From: Argopecten irradians
Taxonomy: Eukaryota > Mollusca > Bivalvia > Pectinida > Pectinidae
Reading direction: 5' to 3'
Assembly (NCBI RefSeq): GCF_041381155.1
Contig: NC_091145.1
Coordinates: 36,719,882-36,783,881, forward strand
DNA length: 64,000 bases
Shown here: positions 11,378 through 24,532 of the stretch, piece by piece
Position numbering within the stretch: the stretch's first letter is position 1
Layout: every line of letters begins with the position of its first letter
Program-made: the position numbers and the translations under genes
Notes under the pieces: generated by a model
Databases searched by the model: none
Seen by the model: the letters and a program-made list of their open reading frames with translations, nothing else
Told to the model about the DNA's origin: nothing

Positions 11378-11722
11378 TTAAAGTGAACAGTCGGGCAAGG
11401 ATGGCTAAAGTCGGTGAAAATGGTGTGAATGTATCCAGTATAATTTCTTATGAAATGGAAAAATAAAATCTCTCGTCAAAATCTGTCTGCGTACGAAGAA
11501 ATTAATTTAAAGTATGGAAATTCTAAAACGTCCTCCCGGCTCACTATGTCCGTGGTTACATTTTCACGCAGCCTCGCTTTCAATGCTTTCAACTTTTCTT
11601 TACTTTAATGGTCAGAACTGGGAAACTAAGCAGAACTTGACCGTCGTATTAATATGTGAAAACTTTTGGAAGGCCAAAGAACGCATTTAGACTGGTTTTC
11701 TTTGCCCGACTATTCACTTTAA
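11378..11722 (+). mobile_element. 345-bp TTAA-type MITE, family A, copy 1
   Basis: Ends are TTAAAGTGAACAGTCGGGCA on the left and TTGCCCGACTATTCACTTTAA on the right (19-20 bp inverted repeats including TTAA). No coding capacity. A near-identical copy in opposite orientation lies at 21458-21800. The TTAA boundary suggests mobilisation by a piggyBac-like transposase. Confidence 0.85.
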
Positions 11723-14251
11723 CACTATTATACAATTATTATTAATTCTTTTATTTCCTCCAATAATGAAGAGTTAACAGAAATAAAAATGATATTAATA
11801 AAGAAAGAAACTATGGTCACTCTCCTATTCATCACTTTCATACAGTGATACACTAAAGATTTAAGTGGATAATTATATCAGTAAAAAAGAAAATGTTTTC
11901 CGCAACATGTTCATCATTTGCTTATATTACAAACACACATACTGCATAATACATATACTATGTAGTTATACTCACATGTAAATATCGGTTATTAAAATTA
12001 CTACATGTATCTTGTAACTTGTAATAACAGAAATATATATTTTTTAAATTAAATTTAATATATTGTAGTATAGCGTCACAACATAACAATGGTAATGTTT
12101 ATTATATAACAAGGACAATGATGGAATACATTTGAATTATAAACATAGCACAACACAGAGTCTAGAAAGATTAACTCCATTTGTCACTAAGAAATAATAG
12201 GATATCATCAATATCCCTCGTCACTGCACACAAGGCTTATTGATGGCATGATATGGTCTGTTTTCAAGGACAATAACCCGATATAATGTTCCCATGAAAA
12301 ACGATACTGTTTTACACTTTCTTACGACACTTTCTTGTCTATTTATGACTTACACCTTGCATGATGAATCTAAATTCACTTTGTCTTATTTCCATTTTAT
12401 TCTTCGCATCATCCCCAACCTTCATTGTTTATATGTCTTGGCTGACCCGAATTTCTAGGGCTCCTATCGCTCTCGTGGCTTTGATGGGAGACGGCGACTG
12501 CTTATTATATATAAAAAGCTATCGACTTTCTGAACGATGGTAGCCATTTTAGTAGACCCATCAGAATTCTTATGGTCTATAAGCATAGTTGGGGTAGATT
12601 TGCCGTTGTTTCCTCCAGTTATATTATAGCATACAGAAGTATGTTTTAGTCTCTTTTTAACCTACAGTCATAAAACGCATAGTCTAAGCTTGGTCAACGG
12701 ATTGTAGGATAGAACATAACTACACTGTTACTACTTGTCATGTATGTCTCTGTGGCTCGAGTTGGTTTTTATCGGTGGTTCTAAGGCAATGCTGTGACAA
12801 AAGTGAGTCAACAACACACAGTGTATATTTTCCTATATATGTATGTTCTATTGTTTTCACTTTTTTAAAATTACTGATTTTACATTATCTGAGATATGGA
12901 TCGAACCTTCCCATTTGACGAACTCACTGATTACTCTTTTCACGCGTAATTTTGATATACTTTTCCTTTGTGTATTTTTTGGGGTAAATTGTGCGTGCTA
13001 GAAATTTTTAACATCTTTGTAGCAATAAAAAAGGAAATAACGTCACACGTTTTAATGATGCATAAAACAAATGATATTTTGTAAAATAAAATACAAATTA
13101 TTATACCAGGGAAAATTAAACATTGTTGACTCATCTTTGACACGGTACTAGACAAAGATTGTATCTGTAGTCATTCTCGATATTACTATCACTGTCAATA
13201 TAACCATCTCTGGGCTATGTCATAATACAACTGAAGGAATTTTAAAAAAAAGCACAGGTCTGCAGAGACTTCCTTAGAAGATCACACCTAGCGGCGCCCA
13301 ACTTCTAAGTCTTGAATTCTCGAAACTACCTGCCTCGTCTGTTGCCGTACTTAGAGCCTTCAGTTTTGCTATGATATTATCTAGGTATTATATTGCGACA
13401 GTAATAGTAACCTGTAATATACAATAGAATGTAATATAATAGAATGGGTTAACCAATGTTTTAATATGTTTTATTAATGGATGTATTACTTTATCGATAT
13501 TTATTATTTTTCAAGTCCATTATAATTCTCTTTGCATGGCCACCTAATACATAAACGGATTACATTCAGTAATTTCAAAAGAAATTGACTTATGAAAAAA
13601 TACATAACTGGAATTAGACTTATGAAAAAATACACAATTGAAAAAAATACTTTCGACTTTCTCAATAATTGCTTTTACAACCATAACAATCGTGCTATTG
13701 GTATGGAAAAACCTAATAATTTCGTGCTGTCGAAAATGTTATGAGCATTATATTAAATCTTCATACATACTCGCGGTTAACGCTTTTCAATTATGTCGTT
13801 ATATGTTATTCAATTACATTTCTTATGGAGATATATATGCATGTATGAATTAATGCAATTCGCCCTGATGTTAATATATTACAAATTACATATTCTATAT
13901 AAATTCTTTGCAACGAAATTTTTGTGTAAATTACAACTATTTATGCAACTGGCTAGGCATTATTTGTTGAAACAAATTTATTTTTTACCTTCTGACATTC
14001 CATTTTTTCGTGTTTAAAACATGAAAAACAACATGTACAATATATACAATATTTTATATAAGTGTTTGCTTTACCTTGAGGTAGACGAGATATTGAACTC
14101 TTGAATGTGATTTGAATAGAGAGTCGTGATAACACATCCGTAATTTGTCAGTCCTGTCCGACTCTAACATTATACGGACGGGGGTGTGGCACACATGTAC
14201 AGCTCTCCATTATCAGCTGACTACTACTACAGGCTAGACGCTTTAAACACA

Positions 14252-17106
14252 ATGGCGGCCACAGAAGAAGAGAGAACCGTTCTGATCGCTCAGGATGGCA
14301 GCGATTACTCAAACTATGCATTTGATTGTAAGTATATGATTCCAGACTACATCTACTGCTGACTAGATTTTTATTATTCTTATTAAATTAAGGTTTACAT
14401 GAATTGAGTAGTAGGCCTATAGGCAGGAGAGTACTGTGTAGAAGTACAGATCTAGCTCACTGTAAACATGCAGGCGTTTATCACCATATCAAGTGTTCAT
14501 CGCGTCTCCTTATTTATGAACCTGTCGTGATGTTCACTACATATTCATTTAGAGTTACATGCGTTATTCTACTGACATTGAAGTTATATCATTTAATTAA
14601 GCGGTGCGTGATATGAATGGCTGATCTACACTTGTACGAAGTCCATATCAAGGGTTCGTTGACTTGCTGTGAACTCTGCTGACATCCTAAACCCAAGTAT
14701 TTAATGTACACGATTTAGATATTTGTTTTACCACTTTACCACAAGGCATGAGTTGAAATAATATATGTATAATATAGGTGAAGGATTTGTGTTTCAGTTC
14801 GGTCATAATTAGTCCACCTTTTATATTCTTGTGTCGCATTATCGATTCTTAATGTCCTGCTTTTATTGTCAGAAGCATTGTTGTGATGCATCTCCATGCT
14901 AACACGTTTGCCTCTTTATATTTTCCAGGGTACATGGAAAATATCCACAAGAAAAATGACAAGGTTATTCTGCTGCACATACCCGAGTACCACAATGTTG
15001 TAGCATCACGTACGTATTAGTATGGTTAGCTTAACACAACCAATGATAATTTCTTCTTTCGTGTTATAGTTCATTGTACTACAACTCGCATGCTTATGGA
15101 ATTTAGAATACGCTCTTTGTTAAAAATGATTAAAATATTAACTGTTAGTGGTAACGTTCCTTTTCAATGTCAGTAATGGTACATTTTTGAGGTATTCATT
15201 TTAAAGCTGACGTAATAGGCATCTACATTCAAGTCCTACAAACACATGTTACAGAATAAATGACTCGCCATCATTACATATGCTATTGATTCATGTAGGA
15301 CGGTAGAGTGATGAGTAAGGGACGAGAAAGCTAGGATCATGACAAAGATCTAAACTAAATGGCAAAATATTCATATTCATAGATTCGACAGGTCCAAAGC
15401 TTTACATTAGTTATGGCAAAATGTATCTGACCTGAATAATATACATCAAAATGCCACTTCACAAGCTTAAAACATGATTATACATTAGATAAGCCAAATT
15501 ATCAACTCTCATTCAATTATATACTTCGGACAACATAGTATTAACCACAGGAGGTTGACAATTGTTTGTAATATATGACATAGACATATAAAAATCCATC
15601 TTTTTATAGTATATAGGGTTACTTTTGTATGTACATGCTATATATCATTGACAGAACGTCAGATTCCAATGGTTAACCGTCAATACAAAACTTTAATGTT
15701 TAAATTGATATACAAATATTGTTATACTGAAGTTCTGTCTCTATGATTAATGGGTAGAAAAACAAAAACAAAACAAGTGCTCAAGAAGAAGACACGAATA
15801 AACTTAATCTAGGCCACGTTCTACTTATCAAATGAAAGTTAGAGTGGTAGCAACTGAAGCAGGAACCAATGAGTGTTCAGAAAACCTTAATGGAGCAGTA
15901 AAAACATACGATTCTTAACACCATGGTGTCGACTATAACATTATATCTTTTCATTCTTGGCCTGTATCTCTGGAATCATTTAGAAATTAATATCGCGGTC
16001 AGTAAGTCGTTGTATGTCATAAAACCTGTTACTAGTGTGCAATGATATTGTCTTTAATGTAATCTCAAGGACATTGAAAATCACAAGTGCCGAATTCATT
16101 GTAAATATCAAACCAAATTAAGAGTCCCATCACATTATTCTGAACACTAGTTATTGCAAAATCTGGTCATTGATTTTGATATAACTTCCCAATTTTATCT
16201 GCTCATACAAATTCCACACAAACGTACATGTATATGACAAACCAATTAATGCGCTGACAAATACACATGTATGTCCCTCACTCGATGAATTCTGCTTACT
16301 CAATAAAACAAACCCCATGTTGATACCCAGACATGCATCTCTCCACACGACTTACTTACATAGACCCATATCTATTCACAGCGATGGTGATGGCTGATGT
16401 GAGCGTACTAACAGACATGTGGAAGGAGGAGGAAAAACGAAACCACGAGTTTCTGGAAAAACTCGGTGAAAAGCTTAAGGCTAAAGGTGTACGTATCAGT
16501 GTTGTCTTGTATCTGATGATGAATACGGATTTATGTTTAATGTTCGATTATGCTTATGTTTGTGTCATTTTGCAGTATATTTCTTGACCGCTCACATCTG
16601 TAACTTATATAATATGTTCTTCCTTTAAATATTGCGACCTTGTGGCATTTATATACATATTTAGGATAAATTTGAGAGTTATGTCCTTTTCCATGAATAT
16701 ATATATATGGAAATGTCATTCCTAGACTTATATATGAGGAATAGGTACATTTATGTTATATTTTGAATATACTGGGTTTTTGCAACCAACGAAGGACGGA
16801 CAAGTCAATCAATTTATGAAACAGAATAAGGAAGTAGACATTTGTCATGTATAACAAACGAACTATTTTTGTCTACAGATTGGTGGTAAAGTAAAAAGCG
16901 TTGGAGGACAGCCGGGAGAGGTGATCTGTAAAACAGCTAAGGAAGAAGGAGTGTCTCTGATTGTCACGGGCACCAGGGGCATGGGTACTATCAGACGGAC
17001 ATTCATTGGCAGCGTCAGTGATTACGTCATTCATCATGCGCATGTCCCCGTCCTGGTAGCTCGTCACAAAGACCACCATCACCATCACCATGGACACCAT
17101 AATTAG
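14252..17106 (+). CDS. Universal stress protein (UspA domain), gene 1 of tandem pair
   Basis: Complete four-exon gene: 14252-14327, 14929-15009, 16382-16488, 16879-17106, giving 163 residues with intron phases 1, 1 and 0. This is the normal length of a one-domain USP, a Rossmann-like alpha/beta fold that usually works as a dimer in the cytoplasm. Beta-1 starts RTVLIAQDGSDYS, with the Asp used in nucleotide binding. Exon 4 carries the full ATP-binding signature G-2x-G-9x-G-S as GTRGMGTIRRTFIGS, so it probably binds ATP. The C terminus ends in an unusual His-rich tail (six His, Gly, two His), absent from gene 2. The start ATG lies in ACAATGGCGG, a good initiation context that resembles a YY1 site. 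Substrate and trigger are unknown; animal USPs are linked to hypoxia, heat and immune stress. Confidence 0.92.
15010..16381. other. Intron 2 of USP gene 1
   Basis: Bounded by GTACGT after exon 2 and TATTCACAG before exon 3. AT-rich, with no recognisable exon or repeat inside. Confidence 0.6.
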
Positions 17107-19936
17107 TGGAGTGTGTAGAACAATGGAACGCGTCCCGTTATATATAGGGCAGTCATTTCAACTTTGTTATACACGTGCTTATGTAAATCAGGGAGGTCAA
17201 ATGCCAGTAACTTTGCAGGTTATGTCGGGAAAATGTTAAGAATATTATTGTCTCGCTGTATGATATGATCATCAAATGATTATGTTTACATTCCTATTCA
17301 GATATCAATATTACATAGCAATCCTGAGAAGAAGCGAGACCAAATTGTTTTCTACATTTTTCATGAAGTAAGGAATAAATTAGATAACACTGAATGTCTT
17401 CACAATACTTTTACCTCTATAAAGAAGCAAAAGAAATCACCAGCATTTGTTCTTCTGTTTGTGGATATTGATCCCCCAATCACAAAGAGTTGCGTCATAT
17501 GTGGATAATGAATCCCTTGAAACCAAAAAGTAGTAATTATGAAATTTCAATAAAGTTTATAAACGTTATATTATGTTGATATGTAATGTGTCCATTAGCG
17601 TTGTGAGTGTATTACTTATTTAACTGAGCTATCGATCATACACAATCGTGTGGATGAAACGTTTTTATTAGTATGTACCATACGTATCATCACTTTGATG
17701 TTTTAGTTGTATGTTGAAGTAAATATACACGGCTTTCCTGCTTTACATGTGTTCTGGCACCTGTATTGGATACTACCTTATGTAACACATAGGGACATTG
17801 TATCCTCTCAGGTCACTCCTACTTACCTTGTTAATCAGATTTTTTTACATTAAAAGTTATCACAGAAACCATTGCTGATTTTTTTATTTTTTTTTATAAC
17901 ATAGCTTATTTTTTCTTAAGATTCTCACGAAATAGTGCCGTCATTGCTTAATTAAATTCTGAAACAAAGAAGGCAATCTACTGTATATACACAATGTTAT
18001 AGGCTTTATATCTTGGAAGATACGAGGGCATTGCGTTCTTTATTCTGCTTATGTTCTTACTTCGCTGTCATCAGTATAACAAACCAACGGCAGGTGTGTT
18101 TGTCATCTCGATCAGTGCTGCAGTGATACAGCAGAGTAGCAAACAGGTATGTACTGGGAGATGCATTAAAGTGACGTCACAATATAATTAAAATTAGAAT
18201 TGCAAGTTTAATTTTAATCAGATTGGGTGACGTCATAGGACTTTGCCGACGATTAACTTCATTAATGTTGTGGCAAAATAATTCAGCAAAATAGTAAGTG
18301 GAAGAAATGCTTTTACTGAAGTTCATTTTACTTTCTCTCACTAAATTGTATAATCTTCTTAACTACTGGTGAAAACGTCTGCGAAAAAAGGCACAACACT
18401 GTAAATAGAAACATATTCGATTTTCTCGATTAAGGATTTAATCTTAGCGTTCGGATTATGACAAACTCTATTTAATGTATTTATTCATTTTTATCTCTAC
18501 TGCAATCGAGAAAATCCAACCTAGCAATAAAGTCTATGACAAGATTTTTTTTCTTTTTAGATAACCCCAAAACTAAAAACAACCAAACAGCATACAATAA
18601 GAGGATAGATTACGTACCTTGTAGTGCTTGAAATTGCACTTCATACTTTTTACACAATTCAACAAAATTACTGTAAACATATTTATTTTAGCGCTGTCAA
18701 TTTCGTGTGCAAATGTGAAAAAAAAACTGTGAAAGATTTATTAGCGCAGATATAAATTACGGTAATGCGTTATTCCTTACCGGAAATACTCTTTTAAAAA
18801 TTCAGCGCTGTATATGTATTAGCGCTTCAAAGACAGCGGCAAAATAACACTACCGCTCTAAAAAGTACGTTTACAGTAAGGGACTTGAAACTACAGTAAA
18901 ACGTGCAAAGCTTCCTTATTAAATATATTAAGGTACATTTTAGCAAGCTTACATCTATTGTTTTTAAAACGTTGCCCCAAACATACTCAGAGATGGTATC
19001 GACATTGGAGATTGTTATACTTTGATCTCGTACTTACATGTATCCATCCACCAGCCCGAAGGACTTTGAATTTTGAGAACGGTGAATAGATTTTTAAGTG
19101 CAACCCTATTACGTCGATTACTTGAAAACCACAGTGCTTTGACATTTTGTAAATAAAAATCGTTAAAGATAGTTAATGAAAAGTGATTTTTAATCTGGAC
19201 GCCACATACTACTAATGGACGTAAACATGTCATTTAAATGCGAATAGAAATAAAAGATTGAAGATTGCTATCCAACAATAGGGAAAACATAGGCAGATTT
19301 TCACAATTCCATGAAAGTCATTTCCTTTCGATTTTCTATGAATACATTTCTATTACTGCGCACACAAGTCAAAATACAATGCAAACAAAGTAGTTTTTGT
19401 TAATGACTAGATTAATGTATTAACACTTTAAGCCTATATTGACTTTAAACGATTTATCCAATGATTGATGATCAATATTGTATGCATTAAAATAATTACA
19501 CATTGCCCTTTTTCTCTGACATACGGCACAATTACTTACATTGATACATATGTCAAGGACACAGACTAAAAAGGTGTGCACAAAGCGGATTTTACCTTTT
19601 GTTTTTTCCAATCGGTTCCCTATTGTTGTTACTTTGTTATTGTATTTTTGTTTGGATATTTTTTTTAAAATAAAAAGTTGAATGTTTGTTTCTCTCTACT
19701 CCTTTAAAGTTGAATTACAACTTCATAACAGCAGAGCTATTTGATGGTTCGGAACTGTTATCGCGATGCCATTGACCTTGGTAAGTCTAGAACAGGTATC
19801 ACGATATCATCCACCTGATATAGTTGTGATAGACTATCTATACAAGCCTACTGGCCTAGTAAGCACGAAAAGGTCGGGAGAGTGAGCAGGTCTCTGAGAC
19901 AGGTCTAATATACAGTGGTCAAGACAGTGGTCAGCG
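17107..19936. other. Intergenic region between the two USP genes
   Basis: Contains the 3' UTR of gene 1 and the promoter and 5' UTR of gene 2. A stretch ending CAAACAG before GTATGT near 18146 could be a noncoding first exon of gene 2, but no partner acceptor is certain. No other coding material is seen. Confidence 0.45.
17549..17554 (+). terminator. Polyadenylation signal of USP gene 1
   Basis: AATAAA about 440 bases after the stop codon. A second candidate AATAAA lies near 17372. Confidence 0.5.
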
Positions 19937-22900
19937 ATGTCCAAGCCCAGGAAAATACTGTTGGCCATGGATGGCAGCTACCACTCCGAGTTTGCATTCG
20001 AGTGTAAGTGATTTTATTTTTAAGGTAACTTGTTATCATATAAAGCTGGACACAAGTCTATCATGTATCTTACACGTGGTGGATTTATACAGCTGGATGT
20101 CTTCACACTCCATATTTAATAAATGATGACGATAAACATTAATAACGAAGTAAGAATTTGCTGCAAACAAACATTATAAAGGTGCCATGAAGTGGTGTTT
20201 TCAAAATTTGATTTCAACTTAAATTGTCTTAATTAATCATCTCTTAATGTACATGTATAATGGCTTAATTGGGTCAATTTGAAAATTGACTTAATATACA
20301 ACGTTGACCAGAAAGATATATAAAACATTGCATTATTAGAGTAATGTAAATATGGACAAGGACGATAACAAAATCTGCTTCCTAATCCTTTCGAAAACTC
20401 AACATTTCAACACCCTTTTATTCTGTATACTTTTCTGCGATATCTCCAACAATTTTCAGTCATCAGCCTATCAATGCCCATTTCTTGCAAAGTAACAACA
20501 AGTATAACTAGGGCCATGATTATTGTTTATCTGGTAATTTCCAGGGTACGTAAACAACCTGATGAGATCAACTGATCAGCTCGTGATTGTCAGTGCACTA
20601 GAACGTCACAATGGCCTGAACAACGGTAAGCACATTTAGAATAAACACCTTTATTTAGAGATAATTCACTAAAGTCATTACAATACCATTTAATTTGTTT
20701 AGGCTTTTATCATATGAAATGATTAGTAACCTAAACAGTTACTAGAGTTTAGTTTATTTGGTTTTGTTCTATAATCACTGAGGGTTGTCTCCCTCTCATC
20801 TGGTACAAGACAGACGACGGTTCTCATGAATGGTATTATAAAATAGTATTCAGTGTGGATTGTCTCCCTTAGAACTAATTTAAGGTCTGAGTGATCATTC
20901 AAATGGACCAAATACCGTTCAACGTGATTTTCTTTAATTTTTGAAAGTAGTTTATCTCAGCATACATTTAGTATTACCCTTATGGTGTTATATTACAAGG
21001 TGACATTGTGACAAACGGTTAAAATCCGTACCCATGTAAACAAGACATTAAAATTAATGTGGAATTTATTGACACGGGGTAAATTGACTTTTATCACTAA
21101 TCTTAATGCCAAACATAGACATATATCATTAGTAAGATTTACCGGAAGTGGGCTATGTGGACTTGCGCATCATATTGGTGATGCGGAACAGATGAATAGA
21201 TCTGTTACCAAGTCACATTAACAATAAACGATTTTCTAGTGCTGCAGTACGGTTTAGGGATACGTTCGTAGTTACACTTTACATAGTGTTGATATTCAGA
21301 CTTTATTGGTCTTACAGAGGGAATGACCAAAATATGAATCATGTTCATCCATGACGTACACAGGCAAAATGTCTTTATGTAATTACGTATCAAATTAAAA
21401 ACTCAAATTGACACCAAATTGGCTTGAATTCCACACAAAGATGTCTTCAGGTCAAGTTTAAAGTGAATAGTCGGGCAAAGAAAACCAGTCTAAATGCGTT
21501 CATTGGCCTTCCAAAAGTTTCACATATTAATACGACGGCCAAGTTCTGCTTAGTTTCCCAGTTCTGACCATTAAAGTAAGAAAAGTTGAAAGCATTGAAA
21601 GCGAGGCTGCGTGGAAATGTAACCACGGACATAGTGAGCCGGGAGGACGTTTTAGAATTTCCATACTTTAAATTTATTTCTTCGTACGCAGACAGATTTT
21701 GACGAGAGATTTTATTTTTCCATTTCATAAGAAATTATACTGGATACATTCACACCATTTTTACCGACTTTAGCCTTCCTTGCCCGACTGTTCACTTTAA
21801 GTGAAATTAATTTGACATGGATTTCAGGTAACTTGATTTCACATGAAGGTTTTGTAGGCAAATCTTACCTGGAATTCACGAATTTGAAAGTAGATTTTCT
21901 GTTAATTTCACGCCAAGCTCACATCGGTGAAATTAACCTGACAACATTTAGTAGAATTAAGCTGAAGACATTTAGCATGTGTTTATCCTAAGCCTTTCTT
22001 GTGGTGGCTGTTGATTTTGTTATTCGTATTTTATACTGCAGCCCTCGGAAGTGCTGACATACAGTCTCTGTGTACTATACTGGATGAAGAAGCAGATGAA
22101 CACAAGATATTGGTTGAAAACTTAACGAAAAAGCTGGAATCCACAGGGGTGTGTTATCATTACATACACATATGATAATATAAAAGCTAATTGTCAGTTG
22201 CCCCCTACACTTCCTTGAACCAAAAACAAAGTAGCGACAGAAAAAGTATCATGCAACTATACAAACCTGTTATCACGTCAGGTTACACCGATTAGTAATG
22301 ACCATTAAGACGATACGTATAACCTACCTATTTTTATGATATTTAGCGTTATACCTCAAGTAAATATGTAAGATCAGTTATGAGAGGTTTTTAACATTGA
22401 ACGAATCTGCCATCACAATTGACACATGATCAGTCAACATGAAAATGGGCATTAAGAATCCACACCTCTGAGGTTTCAGTCCCGTCGAAGTCTCGTTTTA
22501 ACAAAGATAAAGGATGTTAGGAGTTTGTCAAATAAAGTTTATCAATATCTGTAGCAAGTTGTAAGTTGCAAATTTTGTCCAAAAAATACATTTCTTTTCT
22601 TAGAATATTTTTACGTGGATTTTAATAAATTACCCATTTGGCAACAATTTTGAAAATGTCTCTTTTTCACTTTGAGTAGAGTTTTTTTACCACATTATTA
22701 TTTAAATCGCTTTTATTTTAATCATCCCTGCGCCAGCATTTTTAGCTGTATCGAGTTACTTTTTGCTGTTATAAATCTTTACTAGGTTCGTGGTCATTAA
22801 AATATTAAGCATTAATGTGTGAAATGATACACTTTTGTCAATTTATTTTTGCATTTAATGCTAATTTGAGCACTTTCTTTTTTTACTCTTAAGTATTTAA

Positions 22901-24249
22901 CCATTTCCCTATTGATTTGCAAGAAACATATGTAATTCCAAAATATTTTTTCTATGAAGGGTTATTGAATCTTGTAAAAATGGCTGAAAATGCTCATTTT
23001 GTAGCTAAAAATTGAAGGGTATATTGCATATGTTGTTATTCCGAAAAAAAATCTTATTAATCATAGCTGCTATATTTTTAAAGAAGACCACAGGAAAATA
23101 TTTACTGCAAGCATTCATACATATTGAACATCACATTAGGAAACTTTGACTGTAATTTATCGTGAATATGGCAAAACGGCAAAAATCCCATAAAATCCAA
23201 TATTATATTTGAATGACAAAAGTTAAAAAAAAAGAGCACTGACATATGTATTTTCTTCCATTTTCTTCTATGGTATGAACTCCTATTTCCAAAAAAATAT
23301 TTCTCAGAGGTGTACATCTTGGAGTTTATTTCTCATGATCAGTTTTAGTGTTTTATGAAAAGAAATGAGTGTTATCTTTGTTGTCTTTAGACTGATAAAA
23401 ATAATATATATTTCCTGGAAACTTGATATTACTTTATGTCGTTTACAAATGGGAATTGTTAAAGATGCTCCACCGCTGACAAATGGTATTTTTTCACTAT
23501 TAAAAACAGGAACAGACGATTTAGTATTTTTCTTCAGTTACAAAAGTTACTTACTTTACACCATTACCACCATTGAAAAGTTTGAGCTTCTAATTTTACT
23601 TCAAGTTAAAAATATGAAAAATAATTAATTGCATCCCGAAAAAATTCCGTACCACTATATCCTATATGCAATGAACTACTGAATGCGCATGTACCAAAGG
23701 CAAAATAAATTATTTAATATTATTTTTTGTGTTAATTAGACTATTACAAACACGATTCAATACCAATCATTGTTCAAACGCTGAATATCATTTTTGGTCT
23801 GTCGGCGGTGGAGCATCTTTAAAGAACTATTAAGATTTTTTAATTAAGATTTATAAAAGGATACCACTGTTACAACCCACTTTAAAAAAACTAACGCCAT
23901 TGTTTTTTAAAAGTACTCAAACTGCGTTGACCATATTGAACACATTTTGATATACTTCGTCAAGAATTAGGATAGGTATACTTCTATGTTGCAGCTGAAA
24001 GGGATGGTGAGAACACAGCTCGGAAAGGCGGGAGAAATTGTAATGAAAATAGCTAACGAGGAGAATGTTGACCAAATCATTTGTGGGTCAAGAGGTCACA
24101 GTAAAATGAGAAGAACGCTTATGGGTAGCCATAGTGACTATATTTTACATCACGCGCATGTACCCGTGACTGTGTGCCGTCACCCGAAACATATACACGT
24201 AGAGACAGTGGCAGGATCAATCCACTCCTTAAACAGCAACGAAGGCTGA
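19937..24249 (+). CDS. Universal stress protein (UspA domain), gene 2 of tandem pair
   Basis: Complete four-exon gene: 19937-20003, 20545-20625, 22042-22148, 23995-24249, giving 169 residues. Exons 2 and 3 have exactly the same lengths (81 and 107) and the introns the same phases (1, 1, 0) as gene 1, so the two are tandem duplicates. Beta-1 reads KILLAMDGSYHSEF. The ATP signature G-2x-G-9x-G-S is intact as GSRGHSKMRRTLMGS, followed by SDYILHHAHVPVTV, close to gene 1's SDYVIHHAHVPVLV. The C-terminal extension (HPKHIHVETVAGS onward) replaces the His-rich tail of gene 1. Outside the ATP-binding exon the two proteins have diverged a good deal, especially in the dimerisation and helix segment of exon 3. 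Intron 2 carries one MITE and intron 3 another plus a dispersed repeat. Role as for gene 1; no specific ligand can be named. Confidence 0.92.
21458..21800 (-). mobile_element. 343-bp TTAA-type MITE, family A, copy 2 (inverted)
   Basis: Reverse-orientation copy of the element at 11378-11722, with ends TTAAAGTGAATAGTCGGGCA and TGCCCGACTGTTCACTTTAA. It lies in intron 2 of USP gene 2. The two copies differ by few changes, which suggests fairly recent activity. Confidence 0.85.
23130..23325. repeat. Dispersed repeat, copy 1
   Basis: Shares with 45190-45420 an ordered set of matches, including CAAAACGGCAAAA, CCATAAAAT, TTCTTCCATTTTCTT, TATGAACTCCTATTTCCAAA and TCTCAGAGG. It is diverged, with no coding capacity, and probably part of an unclassified mobile element. 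Confidence 0.7.
23459..23822. mobile_element. 364-bp TTAA-type MITE, family B
   Basis: The left end TTAAAGATGCTCCACCGCTG and the right end CGGCGGTGGAGCATCTTTAA form terminal inverted repeats of about 23 bp with one mismatch, including the TTAA target site. The interior is AT-rich and noncoding. Inserted in intron 3 of USP gene 2. Confidence 0.85.
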
Positions 24250-24378
24250 TATAGGACCTAACCATGACAACAACCCGCGCGATATTGAACAATTCAGCTG
24301 TCTCTATGTAATGCTTTTATCAATAGATAGAAAATATCCATGACCAATTAGTACTACATCAATTGCTAACAAAAAAAA

Positions 24379-24532
24379 TTTCAAAATTGTTTCAATATTT
24401 GGTAAATGAAAACATTTTATTACATTTGTTTGACAGAAAAAAATGGGCTTTGTAATTTCAAAATTGTTTCAATATTTGGTAAATGAAAACATTTTATTAC
24501 ATTTGTTTGACAGAAAAAAATGGGCTTTGTAA
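24379..24532 (+). repeat. 77-bp tandem duplication
   Basis: Two adjacent copies (24379-24455 and 24456-24532), identical or nearly so, in the 3' region of USP gene 2. The near-identity suggests a recent duplication. Confidence 0.93.

Larger units (their letters stand above)
10009..14251. other. Divergent intergenic region between EF-hand gene and USP gene 1
   Basis: It should hold the promoters of both genes: the EF-hand gene reads left from about 10050 and the first USP gene reads right from about 14170. It contains a short perfect-looking palindrome (10489-10546) and one MITE (11378-11722). No coding exon is supported. No obvious TATA box can be fixed without transcript starts. Confidence 0.45.
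22149..23994. other. Intron 3 of USP gene 2
   Basis: About 1.8 kb, largely made of repeats: a dispersed repeat around 23130-23325 and a TTAA-type MITE at 23459-23822. No exon seen. Confidence 0.5.
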
